Notes under the pieces: model-generated
What the model saw: only the letters and a program-made list of their open reading frames with translations
Databases searched by the model: none
Told to the model about the DNA's origin: nothing
Position numbers and translations under genes: made by a program
Shown here: positions 53,877-63,900 of the stretch, in pieces
Numbering within the stretch: the first letter of the stretch is position 1
Layout: each line of letters begins with the position of its first letter
Assembly: GCF_003711805.1 (NCBI RefSeq)
Contig: NZ_QXCP01000004.1
Location: forward strand, 496,001 to 560,000
Direction: 5' to 3'
Source of the DNA: Brachybacterium sp. EE-P12
Lineage (GTDB): Bacteria; Actinomycetota; Actinomycetes; Actinomycetales; Dermabacteraceae
DNA length: 64,000 nucleotides

Positions 53877-55463
53877 GTGAAGACCGAGTCCGAGAAGCTC
53901 AGCCCCACCAGGGTGAAGCTCACCGTCGAGGTGCCCTTCGACGAGCTCAAGCCCGCCGTCGAAGCAGCCACCAAGAAGATCGCCGACTCCGTGCAGATCC
54001 CCGGCTTCCGCAAGGGCAAGGTCCCCTCCAAGCTCGTCGAGCAGCGCTTCGGCCGTCCCGCCATCATGCAGGAGGCCGTCAACGACTCCCTGCCCGACTT
54101 CTACCAGCAGGCCGCGGCCGAGGCGGAGCTCAAGCCCGTCGGCCGCCCCGAGGTCGAGGTCACCGAGATCCCGGGCCTGGACGGCGCCGAGGACGGCGAG
54201 CTGCGTTTCACCGTCGAGCAGGACGTCCGCCCCGAGATCGCGCTGCCGGACTTCGCCTCCTACGAGGTCGAGATCGAGGAGCCCGCGGTCGACGAGGACG
54301 CCGTCGAGGTGCGCCTGACCGAGCTGCGCGAGCGCTTCGGCACCCTCGTGGGCGTCGACCGCCCTGCCGAGGACGGCGACTTCGTCTCCCTCGACATGGT
54401 CGCCACCATCGACGACGAGGAGATCGAGTCCGTCGAGGGCGTCTCCTACCGCATCGGCGAGGGCAACATGCTCGACGGCCTCGACGAGGCGCTGATCGGC
54501 CTGTCCGCCGAGGAGACCACCACCTTCGTCTCGAAGCTCGCCGGCGGCGATCGTGCCGGCGAGGAGGCCCAGGTCAAGGTCACCGCGCAGTCCGTCAAGG
54601 TGCGCGAGCTGCCCGAGGCCGACGACGAGTTCGCCGAGATGGCCTCCGAGTTCGACACCATCGACGAGCTCAAGGAGGACCTCAAGGCGCAGGCCGCGAA
54701 GGACGCCGAGGGCAACCGCGTGGCCCTGGCCCGCAACGCCCTGCTCGAGAAGCTCCTCGAGGAGCTCGAGATCCCCGTGCCCGAGCAGCTGGTCGAGGAC
54801 GAGATCCTCTCCCACCTCGAGAACGAGGGCAAGGAGGCCGGCGACCCGCACGGCGAGGAGATCCGCGAGGACACCGAGAAGGCCGTCCGCGCTCAGTTCC
54901 TGCTCGACGAGATCAACGGCTCCCGACAGGTCGACGTCGACCAGAACGACCTGATGAGCTACATGGCGCAGCTCTCGGCGCAGTACGGCATCGAGCAGAA
55001 CCAGCTGCTGCAGATGCTCGCGCAGTCCGGCCAGCTCGAGCAGATCTTCGCCGAGGTCCAGCGCTCCAAGGCGCTCGACGTGGTCCTCGCCGACGTGACC
55101 GTCAAGAACGAGTCCGGCGACGTGCTCGACCTGGGGCTGAAGGCCCAGGACGAGGGCGAGGAGGCGGCCGACGACGCGGAGGAGAAGACCGAGGAGAAGG
55201 CCGAGGAGAAGGCCCCCGCGAAGAAGGCCCCCGCGAAGAAGGCTCCGGCCAAGAAGGCCGCCGCCGAGAAGCCGGCCGCGAAGAAGGCCGAGGCCTCCGA
55301 GGGCGAGACCGCCGAGGACGCGGAGGTCGAGAAGCCCGCCGCGAAGAAGGCGCCCGCGAAGAAGACCCCGGCGAAGAAGGCCCCGGCCAAGAAGACCGCC
55401 GCCAAGAAGGACTCGGCCGCCGAGTCCGAGGACGCGAAGGACGCGGCCGACAAGGCCGAGTGA
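53877..55463 (+). CDS. tig: trigger factor chaperone with long KKAPA-type C-terminal tail
   Basis: 528 residues. N-terminal ribosome-binding domain with the GFRKGKVP signature (about residues 43-50), FKBP-type peptidyl-prolyl isomerase domain (about 150-240), and C-terminal helical arms to about 425. The last about 100 residues are an added tail: acidic first (EGEEAADDAEEKTEEK), then repeats of APAKK/TPAKK/AAKK, then acidic again. Trigger factor normally ends at 430-470 residues; the tail resembles histone H1-like or HupB tails. GTG start with AGGGAGA upstream. It ends in a strong terminator, so clpP is not in its operon. Confidence 0.95.
   Translation: MKTESEKLSPTRVKLTVEVPFDELKPAVEAATKKIADSVQIPGFRKGKVPSKLVEQRFGRPAIMQEAVNDSLPDFYQQAAAEAELKPVGRPEVEVTEIPGLDGAEDGELRFTVEQDVRPEIALPDFASYEVEIEEPAVDEDAVEVRLTELRERFGTLVGVDRPAEDGDFVSLDMVATIDDEEIESVEGVSYRIGEGNMLDGLDEALIGLSAEETTTFVSKLAGGDRAGEEAQVKVTAQSVKVRELPEADDEFAEMASEFDTIDELKEDLKAQAAKDAEGNRVALARNALLEKLLEELEIPVPEQLVEDEILSHLENEGKEAGDPHGEEIREDTEKAVRAQFLLDEINGSRQVDVDQNDLMSYMAQLSAQYGIEQNQLLQMLAQSGQLEQIFAEVQRSKALDVVLADVTVKNESGDVLDLGLKAQDEGEEAADDAEEKTEEKAEEKAPAKKAPAKKAPAKKAAAEKPAAKKAEASEGETAEDAEVEKPAAKKAPAKKTPAKKAPAKKTAAKKDSAAESEDAKDAADKAE
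55216..55410 (+). repeat. imperfect 15-bp coding repeats in tig (xPAKK units)
   Basis: Tandem units of GCCCCCGCGAAGAAG and variants encode APAKK, TPAKK and AAEKP-type pentapeptides in two blocks (about 55216-55290 and 55333-55410) split by an acidic stretch. Such repeats can change copy number between strains. Confidence 0.75.
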
Positions 55464-55536
55464 CGCACCGCCCCTGACCGGGCATCGCCCGGACAGCGCA
55501 CCGCTCCGACCGGACGGTGTCCTGATCGGGTCGCAG

Positions 55537-55572
55537 CGACGGGCCGCCACCCCCTGGGGTGGCGGCCCGTCG
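55537..55572 (+). terminator. terminator after tig, 17-bp perfect stem
   Basis: 55537-55553 pairs perfectly with 55556-55572 around a 2-nt gap (real loop larger), 73 bp after the tig stop. Confidence 0.8.
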
Positions 55573-55635
55573 TCGTCGATGGAAGACTCCCCGTCCCGGC
55601 GAGCGCCGGGACCCTCCGACGCCCGGGAGCCCCCC

Positions 55636-56262
55636 ATGACACCTCGCCCCTCCGGCCGACACGACGATCCCGATGATCCCGCGAGTACCCCGCCCGGCAG
55701 GGTCACCTGGGGGTTCACCGCCTCGCTCGACGGCTTCATCACGGGTCCCGAGCACGACATGTCCTGGCTCGAGGCCTGCCCGCCGATGGGCGAGGAGGTC
55801 GTCGCTCGGCTCGCCGCCCCCGTCGGCGTGATCATCTCCGGCCGGCGCGGCTACGACGCCGCGATCGCCCGAGCGGCCGAGCGCGGCGAGCTCACCTCCG
55901 AGGCGTACGGCGGTGCATGGGGCGGGGTCGAGATCGTGCTGACCCATCGGCCGGAGGAGCTCGACGACGATCCCTCGGTGATCGCTCTGGACGTCGACGT
56001 GGCCGAGGCGATCCGCCGCGCCCGCGAGCTCGCGGCGGGGAGGGACGTGCAGATCATCAGCGCCGGCATCGCGCGCCAGGCCCTCGAGCTCGACCTCGTC
56101 GACGAGCTGCAGATCTTCTCCGCGCCGGTCATGCTCGGCGACGGGACACGCGCCTTCTCGGTCCCGGGCGGACGACGGATCGACTGGGAGCTGGTGGGGC
56201 CGATCCCTGGGGCGGAGGCCGGGTTCGGCCGCGTCTACCGCCCGCGCCGAGCCGCGGGCTGA
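55636..56262 (+). CDS. dihydrofolate reductase-like / RibD C-terminal domain protein
   Basis: 208 residues. After a 22-residue polar leader the RibD_C/DHFR fold begins with VTWGFTASLDGFITGP, continues with GVIISGRRGYD and ends with VDELQIFSAPVMLGDGTRAF, the pattern of the YyaP/YwjB-like reductases. NADPH-dependent reduction of an unknown substrate is likely; it is not a true DHFR or riboflavin enzyme. ATG at 55636; the frame is open further upstream but that part overlaps the tig terminator. Confidence 0.88.
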   Translation: MTPRPSGRHDDPDDPASTPPGRVTWGFTASLDGFITGPEHDMSWLEACPPMGEEVVARLAAPVGVIISGRRGYDAAIARAAERGELTSEAYGGAWGGVEIVLTHRPEELDDDPSVIALDVDVAEAIRRARELAAGRDVQIISAGIARQALELDLVDELQIFSAPVMLGDGTRAFSVPGGRRIDWELVGPIPGAEAGFGRVYRPRRAAG

Positions 56263-56279
56263 GGGCGCGGGGAGCAGGA

Positions 56280-56312
56280 ACGGCCCGGCCCCCGCGAGGG
56301 GAGCCGGGCCGT
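56280..56312. terminator. bidirectional hairpin between RibD-like gene and third NlpC/P60 gene
   Basis: 10-bp stem (56280-56289 with 56303-56312) continued by CCCC/GGGG inside. Confidence 0.75.
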
Positions 56313-56332
56313 GGGCCGGGGTGCCGGGAGGC

Positions 56333-57160
56333 TCAGCGGTAGGTGACGAAGCCGATCGGGTTGCCCCAGATGGAGCGTTCGACGACGCGCTGCTTCGAGC
56401 CGGAGGCGTCGATGATCTGGCCGTTGCCGGCGTAGATCGCGACGTGGCCGGACCAGGCGACGATGTCGCCGGGCTGGGCCTGCGACTGGGAGATCCAGCG
56501 GCCGCCGTTGGCGATCTGGCCGGAGGTGCGCGGCAGGGAGATGCCCGCCGCCTTGTAGGCGTAGTTCACGAGGCCCGAGCAGTCCATGCCGCTGAGCGAG
56601 GAGCCGCCCCAGGAGTAGGGGGTGCCGACGGCCGAGCGGGCCGCGTTGACGATGGCGCTGCTCGAGGAGCTCGAGGAGCCGGAGGAGGCCGAGGGCGCGG
56701 AGGCGCCGCCGGTGGAGACGCCGCCGTTGAGGGCGCCGCGGGTCTTGGGGCCGACGACACCGTCGACCTGCAGGCCCTTCGAGGACTGGTAGTCCTTGAC
56801 GGCCGCGTGGGTGCGCTTGCCGAACACGCCGTCGACGGCGAGGTTCGCGCCGTGGGAGTTCAGCGCGGTCTGCAGCTCCTTGACGGAGCTGCCGCGGGAG
56901 CCCCAGCGGAGCTTCTGGGTGGTGTTCAGGGCGGCGGAGGGGGCGACCGTCGGCGCGGTGGCCGGGGCGGACGCGGACGGCGCGGCGGCCGGGGCGCTCG
57001 GGGCGGCAGGGGCCGCCTGCGCCGAGGAGCCGACGAAGGCCGAGCCGAGGACGACGGTGCCGAGGACGGCGGCGCCGCCGAGACCGCGAGCGGCGACCGT
57101 GGCCTGCTGCGTCGGGAGCTGGGCGCGGCCGGGGAGGCGGTGGGAGTTGTGCTGAGCCAT
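56333..57160 (-). CDS. secreted peptidoglycan-binding NlpC/P60 hydrolase (paralogue of 18423)
   Basis: 275 residues. Signal region (about 1-48) ending SAQA, Ala/Pro/Ser linker, PG_binding_1 domain (about 80-140: LRWGSRGSSVKELQTAL...VDGVVGPKTRGAL), Ser-rich linker, and NlpC/P60 domain (about 165-275) with Cys in MDCSGLVNYAY and His in SGHVAIYAGNG. The last 30 residues are nearly the same as in the protein at 18423 (ASGSKQ.VVER.IWG.P.GFVTYR). Its product probably shares the substrate but not the timing. AAGGAA ribosome binding site; upstream element shared with its paralogue. Confidence 0.93.
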   Translation of the reverse strand: MAQHNSHRLPGRAQLPTQQATVAARGLGGAAVLGTVVLGSAFVGSSAQAAPAAPSAPAAAPSASAPATAPTVAPSAALNTTQKLRWGSRGSSVKELQTALNSHGANLAVDGVFGKRTHAAVKDYQSSKGLQVDGVVGPKTRGALNGGVSTGGASAPSASSGSSSSSSSAIVNAARSAVGTPYSWGGSSLSGMDCSGLVNYAYKAAGISLPRTSGQIANGGRWISQSQAQPGDIVAWSGHVAIYAGNGQIIDASGSKQRVVERSIWGNPIGFVTYR

Positions 57161-57282
57161 GAGAGCGGTGCGTTCCTTCCGGTCCCGACCACTGTCGGGG
57201 GATGTCCTGCGGGATGTCGTGACCTCTGGGGGTCGGGGCGATGACCTCACAGTACGAGCGGCGCAGGCCGCCTCAGAAGGCG

Positions 57283-57321
57283 CTTGGCAGACCCGGAGAG
57301 CGCTCTTGGGGAGGTTTTTGC
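57283..57321 (-). promoter_or_regulatory. element shared upstream of NlpC/P60 genes (copy 3): GCAAAAACCTC plus paired CAAG boxes
   Basis: On the minus strand GCAAAAACCTC (57311-57321) is followed by CCAAG (CAAG at 57305-57308) and, exactly 22 bp later, CCAAG (CAAG at 57283-57286). The match to the element at 19518-19556 covers the A-rich box, both CAAG boxes and the distance to the -10, while the sequence between them differs, which speaks for selection on the boxes. Confidence 0.5.
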
Positions 57322-57486
57322 ACAGTCGCAGGAAGTCGTGACCGAGTCTCGCCCCGGCTTGACGATCCCCGGACGGGTCCGCCACATCCTGGGCGGCGGC
57401 GTGCGGTCGGGCGGCGAGCGGCCGGGGCCCCACGGTCCCTCGAACGCCCAGGCCTCGACAGCCCCTTCGTCGGCCTCGGCCCAGTG

Positions 57487-57497
57487 CGCCTGCGGCG
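57487..57497 (+). promoter_or_regulatory. ClgR-like operator upstream of clpP1
   Basis: CGCCTGCGGCG followed by AAC fits the published ClgR pattern (CGC, five bases, GCG, then WWS) except for the central A. It lies about 32 bp before the -10 element (TAGAGT, 57529-57534), a good place for an activator. ClgR activates clpP1P2 in Streptomyces, Corynebacterium and Mycobacterium; no clgR gene is in this window. Confidence 0.4.
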
Positions 57498-57528
57498 AAC
57501 AGGGTCCGTGCCCGTCCCGCCCAGCGCC

Positions 57529-57534
57529 TAGAGT
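57529..57534 (+). promoter_or_regulatory. -10 element of clpP1
   Basis: TAGAGT, about 36 bp before the GTG of clpP1; TAGGAGCC just before the start is the ribosome binding site. Confidence 0.45.
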
Positions 57535-57570
57535 CGACCCATCGACGATTCCCGCGATCTAGGAGCCACC

Positions 57571-58212
57571 GTGACCTCTAAGACCCCGCAGAGCAACCAG
57601 CCCTCCGCGCCCCGTGCCGCGGCGGGCGACTCCCTGATGGGCCTCGACGACAACGTCTACCAGCGCCTTCTGCGCGAGCGCATCGTGTGGCTCGGCTCGG
57701 AGGTCCGCGACGACAACGCCAACGCGATCTGCGCGAAGATCCTGCTGCTGGCGGCCGAGGACCCCGACAAGGACATCTACCTGTACATCAACAGCCCCGG
57801 CGGCTCGATCACCGCGGGCATGGCCATCTACGACACGATGCAGTTCGTGAGGCCCGACGTCGTCACCGTCGGCATGGGCATGGCGGCGTCGATGGGGCAG
57901 TTCCTGCTCTCGTCGGGGACCAAGGGCAAGCGCTACGCGACCCCCCACACCCGAGTGCTGATGCACCAGCCGCTGGGCGGCCTCGGCGGCACCGCCACCG
58001 ACATCCGCATCCAGGCCGACCTCATCCTGTCCATGAAGCAGCAGCTCGCCGAGCTGATCGCGGAGCAGACGGGCAAGAGCGTCGAGCAGATCCACGCCGA
58101 CTCCGACCGCGACCACTGGTTCACGGCGACCGAGGCGCTCGAGTACGGCTTCATCGACAAGATCGTCACCGGCTCCGGTGACGTCACGGGCGGCGGCGGC
58201 ACCGACGACTGA
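57571..58212 (+). CDS. clpP1: ATP-dependent Clp protease proteolytic subunit 1
   Basis: 213 residues. Catalytic Ser in [11 protein letters not shown], His in MHQPLGG, Asp in the following helix region (IQADLILSM). [20 protein letters not shown] is the oxyanion-side strand. In actinobacteria ClpP1 and ClpP2 form a mixed two-ring protease fed by ClpX or ClpC1. First gene of clpP1-clpP2; 45 bp separate the two. GTG start. Confidence 0.96.
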   Translation: MTSKTPQSNQPSAPRAAAGDSLMGLDDNVYQRLLRERIVWLGSEVRDDNANAICAKILLLAAEDPDKDIYLYINSPGGSITAGMAIYDTMQFVRPDVVTVGMGMAASMGQFLLSSGTKGKRYATPHTRVLMHQPLGGLGGTATDIRIQADLILSMKQQLAELIAEQTGKSVEQIHADSDRDHWFTATEALEYGFIDKIVTGSGDVTGGGGTDD

Positions 58213-58257
58213 CCGCCCCTCCCACGCCTACAGACACCCACGCGACCAGGAGACCCC

Positions 58258-58962
58258 GTGACCTTCGATCCCCGCACCATCGGCGCGCTGCCCACCGCCC
58301 AGGCCGGCGGCCGCCCCGCCCCCATGGCCCCGATGCCCACCTCGCGCTACGTGCTGCCCCAGTACGAGGAGCGCACCGCCTACGGCTTCAAGCGCCAGGA
58401 CCCCTACACCAAGCTCTTCGAGGACCGCATCATCTTCCTCGGCGTGCAGGTGGACGACGCCTCGGCCGATGACGTCATGGCGCAGCTGCTCGTGCTCGAG
58501 TCCCAGGACCCCGACCGCGACATCACGCTGTACATCAACAGCCCCGGGGGCTCCTTCACGGCGCTGACCGCGATCTACGACACGATGCAGTACATCAAGC
58601 CCGAGATCACCACCGTGTGCCTCGGCCAGGCGGCCTCCGCCGCCGCCGTGCTGCTCGCCGCCGGCAGCCCCGGCAAGCGCCTCGCGCTCCCGAACGCCCG
58701 GATCCTCATCCACCAGCCCGCGATGGGTGGCGAGGGCGGTGGCGGCCAGGCCTCCGACCTCGAGATCCAGGCGAACGAGATCATGCGCATGCGCGAGTGG
58801 CTCGAGGAGACCCTCGCCCACCATTCGGGCCGCACCAAGGAGCAGATCAGCAGCGACATCGAGCGCGACAAGATCCTCACCGCGCAGGCGGCCCTCGACT
58901 ACGGCCTGGTCGACCAGGTGCTCGCCTCCCGCAAGGAGGTGCGTCCGGCCATCGGGCGCTGA
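58258..58962 (+). CDS. clpP2: ATP-dependent Clp protease proteolytic subunit 2
   Basis: 234 residues. Catalytic Ser in [12 protein letters not shown], His in IHQPAMGG, and the [20 protein letters not shown] strand. The 35-residue N-terminal extension with [15 protein letters not shown] is the usual propeptide or loop region of ClpP2, which docks the unfoldase. GTG start with AGGAGA upstream. A 21-bp hairpin follows, separating it from clpX. Confidence 0.96.
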   Translation: MTFDPRTIGALPTAQAGGRPAPMAPMPTSRYVLPQYEERTAYGFKRQDPYTKLFEDRIIFLGVQVDDASADDVMAQLLVLESQDPDRDITLYINSPGGSFTALTAIYDTMQYIKPEITTVCLGQAASAAAVLLAAGSPGKRLALPNARILIHQPAMGGEGGGGQASDLEIQANEIMRMREWLEETLAHHSGRTKEQISSDIERDKILTAQAALDYGLVDQVLASRKEVRPAIGR

Positions 58963-58998
58963 GGCGAGGACGGTCCGGTCCGGGGCCCGTCCGGCCAG

Positions 58999-59044
58999 CA
59001 CGCCGCAGGGCGGCACGGATTCCTCCGTGCCGCCCTGCGGCGTG
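58999..59044. terminator. terminator between clpP2 and clpX, 21-bp perfect stem
   Basis: 58999-59019 pairs perfectly with 59024-59044 around TTCC. It implies that clpX is mainly transcribed from its own promoter; TAGGCT at about 59112-59117 is a candidate -10. Confidence 0.8.
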
Positions 59045-59150
59045 TCCGGCTCCCGACGGCCACGGCGTTCCGCCCTCAGCGAGCCTGCGCGGCGCCCCGG
59101 GAGGCTCCGGGTAGGCTGGTCGGGTCCGAGCGCCGAGGAGGAGGACAGCT

Positions 59151-60491
59151 GTGGCACGTACGAGCGAGACCGGTGACGTCTTCAAGTGCTCCTTCTGCGG
59201 CAAGTCGCAGAAGCAGGTCGAGCGCCTGATCTCCGGGCCCGGGGTGTACATCTGCGAGGAGTGCATCGAGCTGTGCAACGAGATCATCGCCGAGGAGATC
59301 CAGGCCGCGCAGCCCGCCGCCGAGGAGCAGGCCCCGCTGCCCGCGCCGCGGGAGATCTTCGACTTCCTCGAGGAGTACGTGGTGGGACAGGAGCCCGCCA
59401 AGCGCTCTCTCGCCGTCGCCGTCTACAACCACTACAAGCGCGTGCGCGCCCAGGACTCCGAGCAGGCCGGCCCGTCCGCGAAGAGCGCCGCCGAGGCCCT
59501 CGCCGAGGAGGCCGGCACCGACCACGAGGACATCGAGGTCGCGAAGTCCAACGTGATGCTCGTCGGCCCCACCGGCTGCGGCAAGACCTATCTCGCCCAG
59601 ACCCTCGCGAAGATGCTCGACGTCCCCTTCGCGATGGCGGACGCGACCGCGCTGACCGAGGCCGGGTACGTCGGCGAGGACGTCGAGAACATCCTGCTGA
59701 AGCTGCTGCAGGCTGCGGACTACGACGTGAAGAAGGCCGAGCGCGGCATCATCTACATCGACGAGGTGGACAAGATCGGCCGCAAGGCCGAGAACCCCTC
59801 GATCACCCGTGACGTCTCCGGGGAGGGCGTGCAGCAGGCGCTGCTGAAGATCCTCGAGGGCACCGTCGCGGCGGTGCCGCCCCAGGGCGGGCGCAAGCAC
59901 CCCCATCAGGAGTTCATCCAGATCGACACGACGAACGTGCTGTTCATCGTGGCGGGCGCCTTCGCCGGGATCGAGGACATCATCAGCTCCCGGATCGGCA
60001 AGCGCGGCATCGGCTTCGGCTCCGAGCTGCACTCGCCGCTCGAGCAGGAGGCCCTCTACTCCAAGCTGCTGCCGGAGGACCTGTTGAAGTTCGGGCTGAT
60101 CCCCGAGTTCATCGGCCGCCTGCCGGTCATCACCAGCGTGTCCAACCTCGACCGCGACGCGCTGATCACGATCCTCACCGAGCCGCGCAACGCGCTCGTG
60201 AAGCAGTTCCGCAAGATGTTCGCCCTGGATGGTGTCGAGCTCGACTTCGAGCGCAGCGCCCTCGAGGCCATCGCCGACAAGGCCGTGGAGCGCGAGACCG
60301 GCGCGCGCGGCCTGCGCGCGATCCTCGAGGAGGCGCTCCAGCCGGTGATGTTCGAGGTGCCCTCCCGCGACGACGTGGTCAAGGTCGTCATCACCGAGGG
60401 CGTCGTCACCGAGGGGCGGGCCCCGCTCATGCTCACCGGCAAGGACGCGGACCGCGCCGAGGCCGACGACCGCCAGGAGCGCACTGCATGA
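59151..60491 (+). CDS. clpX: ATP-dependent Clp protease ATP-binding subunit ClpX
   Basis: 446 residues. N-terminal zinc-binding domain with four Cys (CSFCGKSQ ... CEECIELC), AAA+ module with Walker [10 protein letters not shown], pore loop GYVGED, Walker [11 protein letters not shown], and sensor 2 TGARGLRAI. The ClpP-docking IGF-type loop is present as RGIGFGSE. It unfolds tagged proteins and feeds ClpP1P2. GTG start with GAGGAGGA upstream. The chorismate mutase gene overlaps its 3' end by 4 bp. Confidence 0.97.
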   Translation: MARTSETGDVFKCSFCGKSQKQVERLISGPGVYICEECIELCNEIIAEEIQAAQPAAEEQAPLPAPREIFDFLEEYVVGQEPAKRSLAVAVYNHYKRVRAQDSEQAGPSAKSAAEALAEEAGTDHEDIEVAKSNVMLVGPTGCGKTYLAQTLAKMLDVPFAMADATALTEAGYVGEDVENILLKLLQAADYDVKKAERGIIYIDEVDKIGRKAENPSITRDVSGEGVQQALLKILEGTVAAVPPQGGRKHPHQEFIQIDTTNVLFIVAGAFAGIEDIISSRIGKRGIGFGSELHSPLEQEALYSKLLPEDLLKFGLIPEFIGRLPVITSVSNLDRDALITILTEPRNALVKQFRKMFALDGVELDFERSALEAIADKAVERETGARGLRAILEEALQPVMFEVPSRDDVVKVVITEGVVTEGRAPLMLTGKDADRAEADDRQERTA

Positions 60492-60832
60492 GCACCCCCT
60501 CTCCCGCGGGCGGGACCCGCGAGGCGGAGGTCGAGCGCGCCCGGCAGCTCCTCGGCGAGGAGCGGCGCAGCATCGACAACATCGACGCCGCGCTCGTGCA
60601 CCTGCTCGCCGAACGGTTCTCCCACACCCAGCGGGTCGGGGTGCTGAAGGCCGAGCACGGCCTGCCCCCGGCGGACCCGTCCCGCGAGCAGCAGCAGATC
60701 GATCGCCTGCGCACCCTCGCCGACGAGGCCGGTCTGGACCCCACCTTCGCCGAGGCGTTCATGCGCTTCATCGTCACCGAGGTGATCCGCCACCACGAGC
60801 GGATCCGCGAGGAGGGTCAGGCCGGCGCCTGA
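60488..60832 (+). CDS. chorismate mutase (AroQ type)
   Basis: 114 residues, all-helical AroQ fold. The helix 1 pattern [21 protein letters not shown], followed by [19 protein letters not shown], has the active-site Arg and Lys, and [20 protein letters not shown] is the last helix. It converts chorismate to prephenate for Phe and Tyr. The ATG overlaps the clpX stop (ATGA), an arrangement seen in other actinobacteria, so it is probably co-expressed with clpX. Confidence 0.9.
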   Translation: MSTPSPAGGTREAEVERARQLLGEERRSIDNIDAALVHLLAERFSHTQRVGVLKAEHGLPPADPSREQQQIDRLRTLADEAGLDPTFAEAFMRFIVTEVIRHHERIREEGQAGA

Positions 60833-60894
60833 GCGGCCCCGGCCCCCGCCTCGCCGTACCTGCAGGACTCGTCTCCGGCGGGTCCCTGCGCTGG

Positions 60895-60900
60895 TAGCAT
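60895..60900 (+). promoter_or_regulatory. -10 element of a probable leaderless promoter (formate dehydrogenase)
   Basis: TAGCAT ends 7 nt before the ATG at 60908. Confidence 0.5.
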
Positions 60901-60907
60901 CGCTGCC

Positions 60908-63900
60908 ATGGCTCGAAAGACGTTCCTCGACTGGCCGGTGCTCCGGCAGCTTCGCGGAGCGGATCCGACCGGACGCGGCACCGCCGTCACGTCCGCGCGG
61001 ACCCGCAGCACCGCCCCGCGCACCGCCCAGGCCGACGGCGTCACCGAGAGCATCTGCCCCTACTGCGCGGTCGGCTGCAGCCAGCGGATCTTCCACCAGG
61101 ACGGCCGCGTCATCCAGATCGAGGGCAACCCGAGCTCCCCGGTCTCCCGCGGCCGCCTGTGCCCCAAGGGCGCCGCGAGCGAGCAGCTCGCGAACTCCTA
61201 CCTGCGCCAGACGAAGGTCCGCTACCGCCGCCCGTACGGGACCGAGTGGGAGGACCTCGACCTCGAGGTCGCGATGGACATGATCGCGGACCGCTTCATC
61301 CAGGCGCGCCGCGACCACTGGGAGGACGAGGACGAGCACGGCCATCCCCTCCGACGCACGATGGGCATCGCCAGCCTCGGCGGCGCGACCATCGACAACG
61401 AGGAGAACTATCTGATCAAGAAGTTCTTCACGGCGGCGGGCGCCATCCAGATGGAGAACCAGGCCCGCATATGACACTCCGCCACGGTTCCCAGTCTGGG
61501 AGCCTCGTTCGGTCGTGGCGGTGCCACGAACACGGTGCAGGACTTCGCCAACGCTGACCTCATCGTCATCGAGGGCTCGAACATGGCCGAGGCCCACCCG
61601 GTCGCGTTCCAGTGGGTGATCGAGGCGCGCAAGCGAGGCGCCCGGGTCATCCACGTCGACCCGCGCTTCACCCGCACCTCGGCCAACGCGGATCGGCACA
61701 TCCCGATCCGCACCGGCACCGACATCGTGCTGCTCGGCGGGGTGATCCGGCACGTGCTCGAGAACGAGCTGTACTTCAAGGAGTACGTGCAGGCGTACAC
61801 GAACGCCTCCACGCTCATCTCCGAGGAGTACGGGGACCCCGAGGACCTCGACGGACTGTTCTCCGGCTACGACCCGGAGACCGGCACCTACGACGACTCC
61901 ACCTGGGCGTACGCGGGCGACCCGGAGCAGATCGCGCGCGGCCTGCCTGAGCGGGACGAGACGCTGCAGCACCCCCGCACCGTCTTCCAGATCCTCAGGC
62001 GCCACTACGCGCGCTACACGCCGCAGATGGTGCAGGACACCTGCGGCATCTCCCCGGAGGACTTCGAGTACCTCGCCACCTCGATCGCGGAGAACTCCGG
62101 GCGCGAGAGGACCACGATGTTCGCCTACGCGCTGGGCTGGACCCAGCACCAGGGCGGGGCGCAGATGATCCGCACCTCCGGCATCCTGCAGCTGCTCATG
62201 GGCAACGTGGGCCGGCCCGGCGGCGGCATCATGGCGCTGCGCGGCCACGCCACGATCCAGGGCTCCACCGACATCCCCACCCTGTACCACATCCTCCCCG
62301 GCTACCTGCCCATGCCGAAGGCCGGCCAGGACGACTTCGCCGAGTACACCCGCGGGATCGGCAAGAAGGAGCAGAAGGGCTTCTGGGCGAACGCGGACGT
62401 CTACGCCATCAACCTGCTGAAGGCCTGGTGGGGCGAGCATGCGAGCGCCGAGAACGACTGGGGGTTCCACAACCTCCCCCGGCTCACCGGCGCGCACGGC
62501 ACCTACCAGACCCTCATGCGGATGCTCGAGGGCGACGTCGACGGGTACTTCCTGTTCGGCCAGAACCCTGCGGTCGGCTCCGCGAACGGGCGCATGCAGC
62601 GCCTGGGGCTGTCGAACCTGAAGTGGATGGTGGTGCGCGACTTCTACATGATCGAGTCCGCGACCTTCTGGAAGGACGGCCCGGAGGTCGAGTCCGGCGA
62701 GCTCTCCCCGGAGCAGATCGGCACCGAGATGTTCTTCCTGCCCGCCGCCAACCACACCGAGAAGGCGGGGTCGTTCACCCAGACCCAGCGCATGGTGCAG
62801 TGGCGGGACAAGGCCGTGGAGCCCCCGGGCGATGCGCGGAGCGACCTCGAGTTCATGTACGACCTCGGGCGGCGCGTGCTCGCGAAGCTCGCGGACTCCA
62901 CCGATCCGCGTGACCGGCCGCTCCTGGACCTCACCTGGGACTATCCCGTCGACGAGCACGGTGACCCCGACGCCGAGGCGGTCCTCGCCGAGATCAACGG
63001 CCGGCACATCGCCGGGGAGAAGGCCGGGCAGCCGTTGGCCTCCTTCGGCGAGATGAAGGACGACGGCACGACGATCGGCGGCTGCTGGATCTACTCCGGC
63101 GTCTACGCCGACGGCGTCAACCGCGCCCGGAAGCGCACCCCCGGCCAGGAGCAGGACGAGACCGCCGCCGACTGGGGCTGGGCCTGGCCCGCGAACCGTC
63201 GGATCCTCTACAACCGCGCCTCCGCCGACCCCGAGGGCCGGCCCTGGAGCGAGCGGAAGAAGTGGGTGTGGTGGGACGAGGAGTCCGGGACCTGGACCGG
63301 CAAGGACGTGCCGGACTTCCCGGCGACGAAGCGGCCCGACGATCCGGGCGACCCGAGCAAGGGCGGCGCCGCCGCCCTCGCCGGCACGGATGCATTCATC
63401 ATGCAGGCCGACGGGCGCGGCTGGCTCTTCGCCCCCACCGGGATGGTCGACGGGCCGATGCCGACGCACTACGAGTCGCCCGAATCCAACATCCGCAACC
63501 CTCTGTACGCGCAGCAGTCCAATCCCACCCGCGTCACCTTCCGGGACGAGGACAACCTCAGCTCACCGGGCGCGATGGGGGCCGGCGGCGAGGTGTACCC
63601 CTACGTGTTCACCACGTACCGGATCACCGAGCACCACACCGCCGGCGGCATGAGCCGCTTCCTGCCCTATCTCTCCGAGCTCCAGCCGGAGATGTACTGC
63701 GAGGTCTCCCCGGAGCTCGCCGAGGAGATCGGGCTGGAGCCCTACGGCTGGGCGACGATCATCTCCGCGCGCAATGCGATCGAAGCCAAGGTGCTGGTCA
63801 CCGAGCGCATGACACCGCTGCGCGTGGGGGAGCGGACCGTCCACCAGATCGGGCTGCCCTTCCACTGGGGGCGCGGCAGCGAAGCGGTCGTCCAGGGCGA

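Larger units (their letters stand above)
57161..57570. other. divergent intergenic region, third NlpC/P60 gene and clpP1
   Basis: 410 bp without a gene. From left to right: NlpC leader on the minus strand, a -10-like GTACTGT (about 57250-57256, minus strand), the shared CAAG-box element (57283-57321), and the clpP1 promoter with a ClgR-like palindrome (57487-57534). Short open frames in it are not convincing. Confidence 0.6.

Noticed and set aside
55216-55410. CRISPR-like or minisatellite array
   Set aside because: The repeats are in frame within tig and encode APAKK-type units; there are no spacers.
60908-61474. A stand-alone 188-residue truncated oxidoreductase or pseudogene
   Set aside because: The stop is the Sec codon; homology continues in frame after it and a SECIS hairpin follows.
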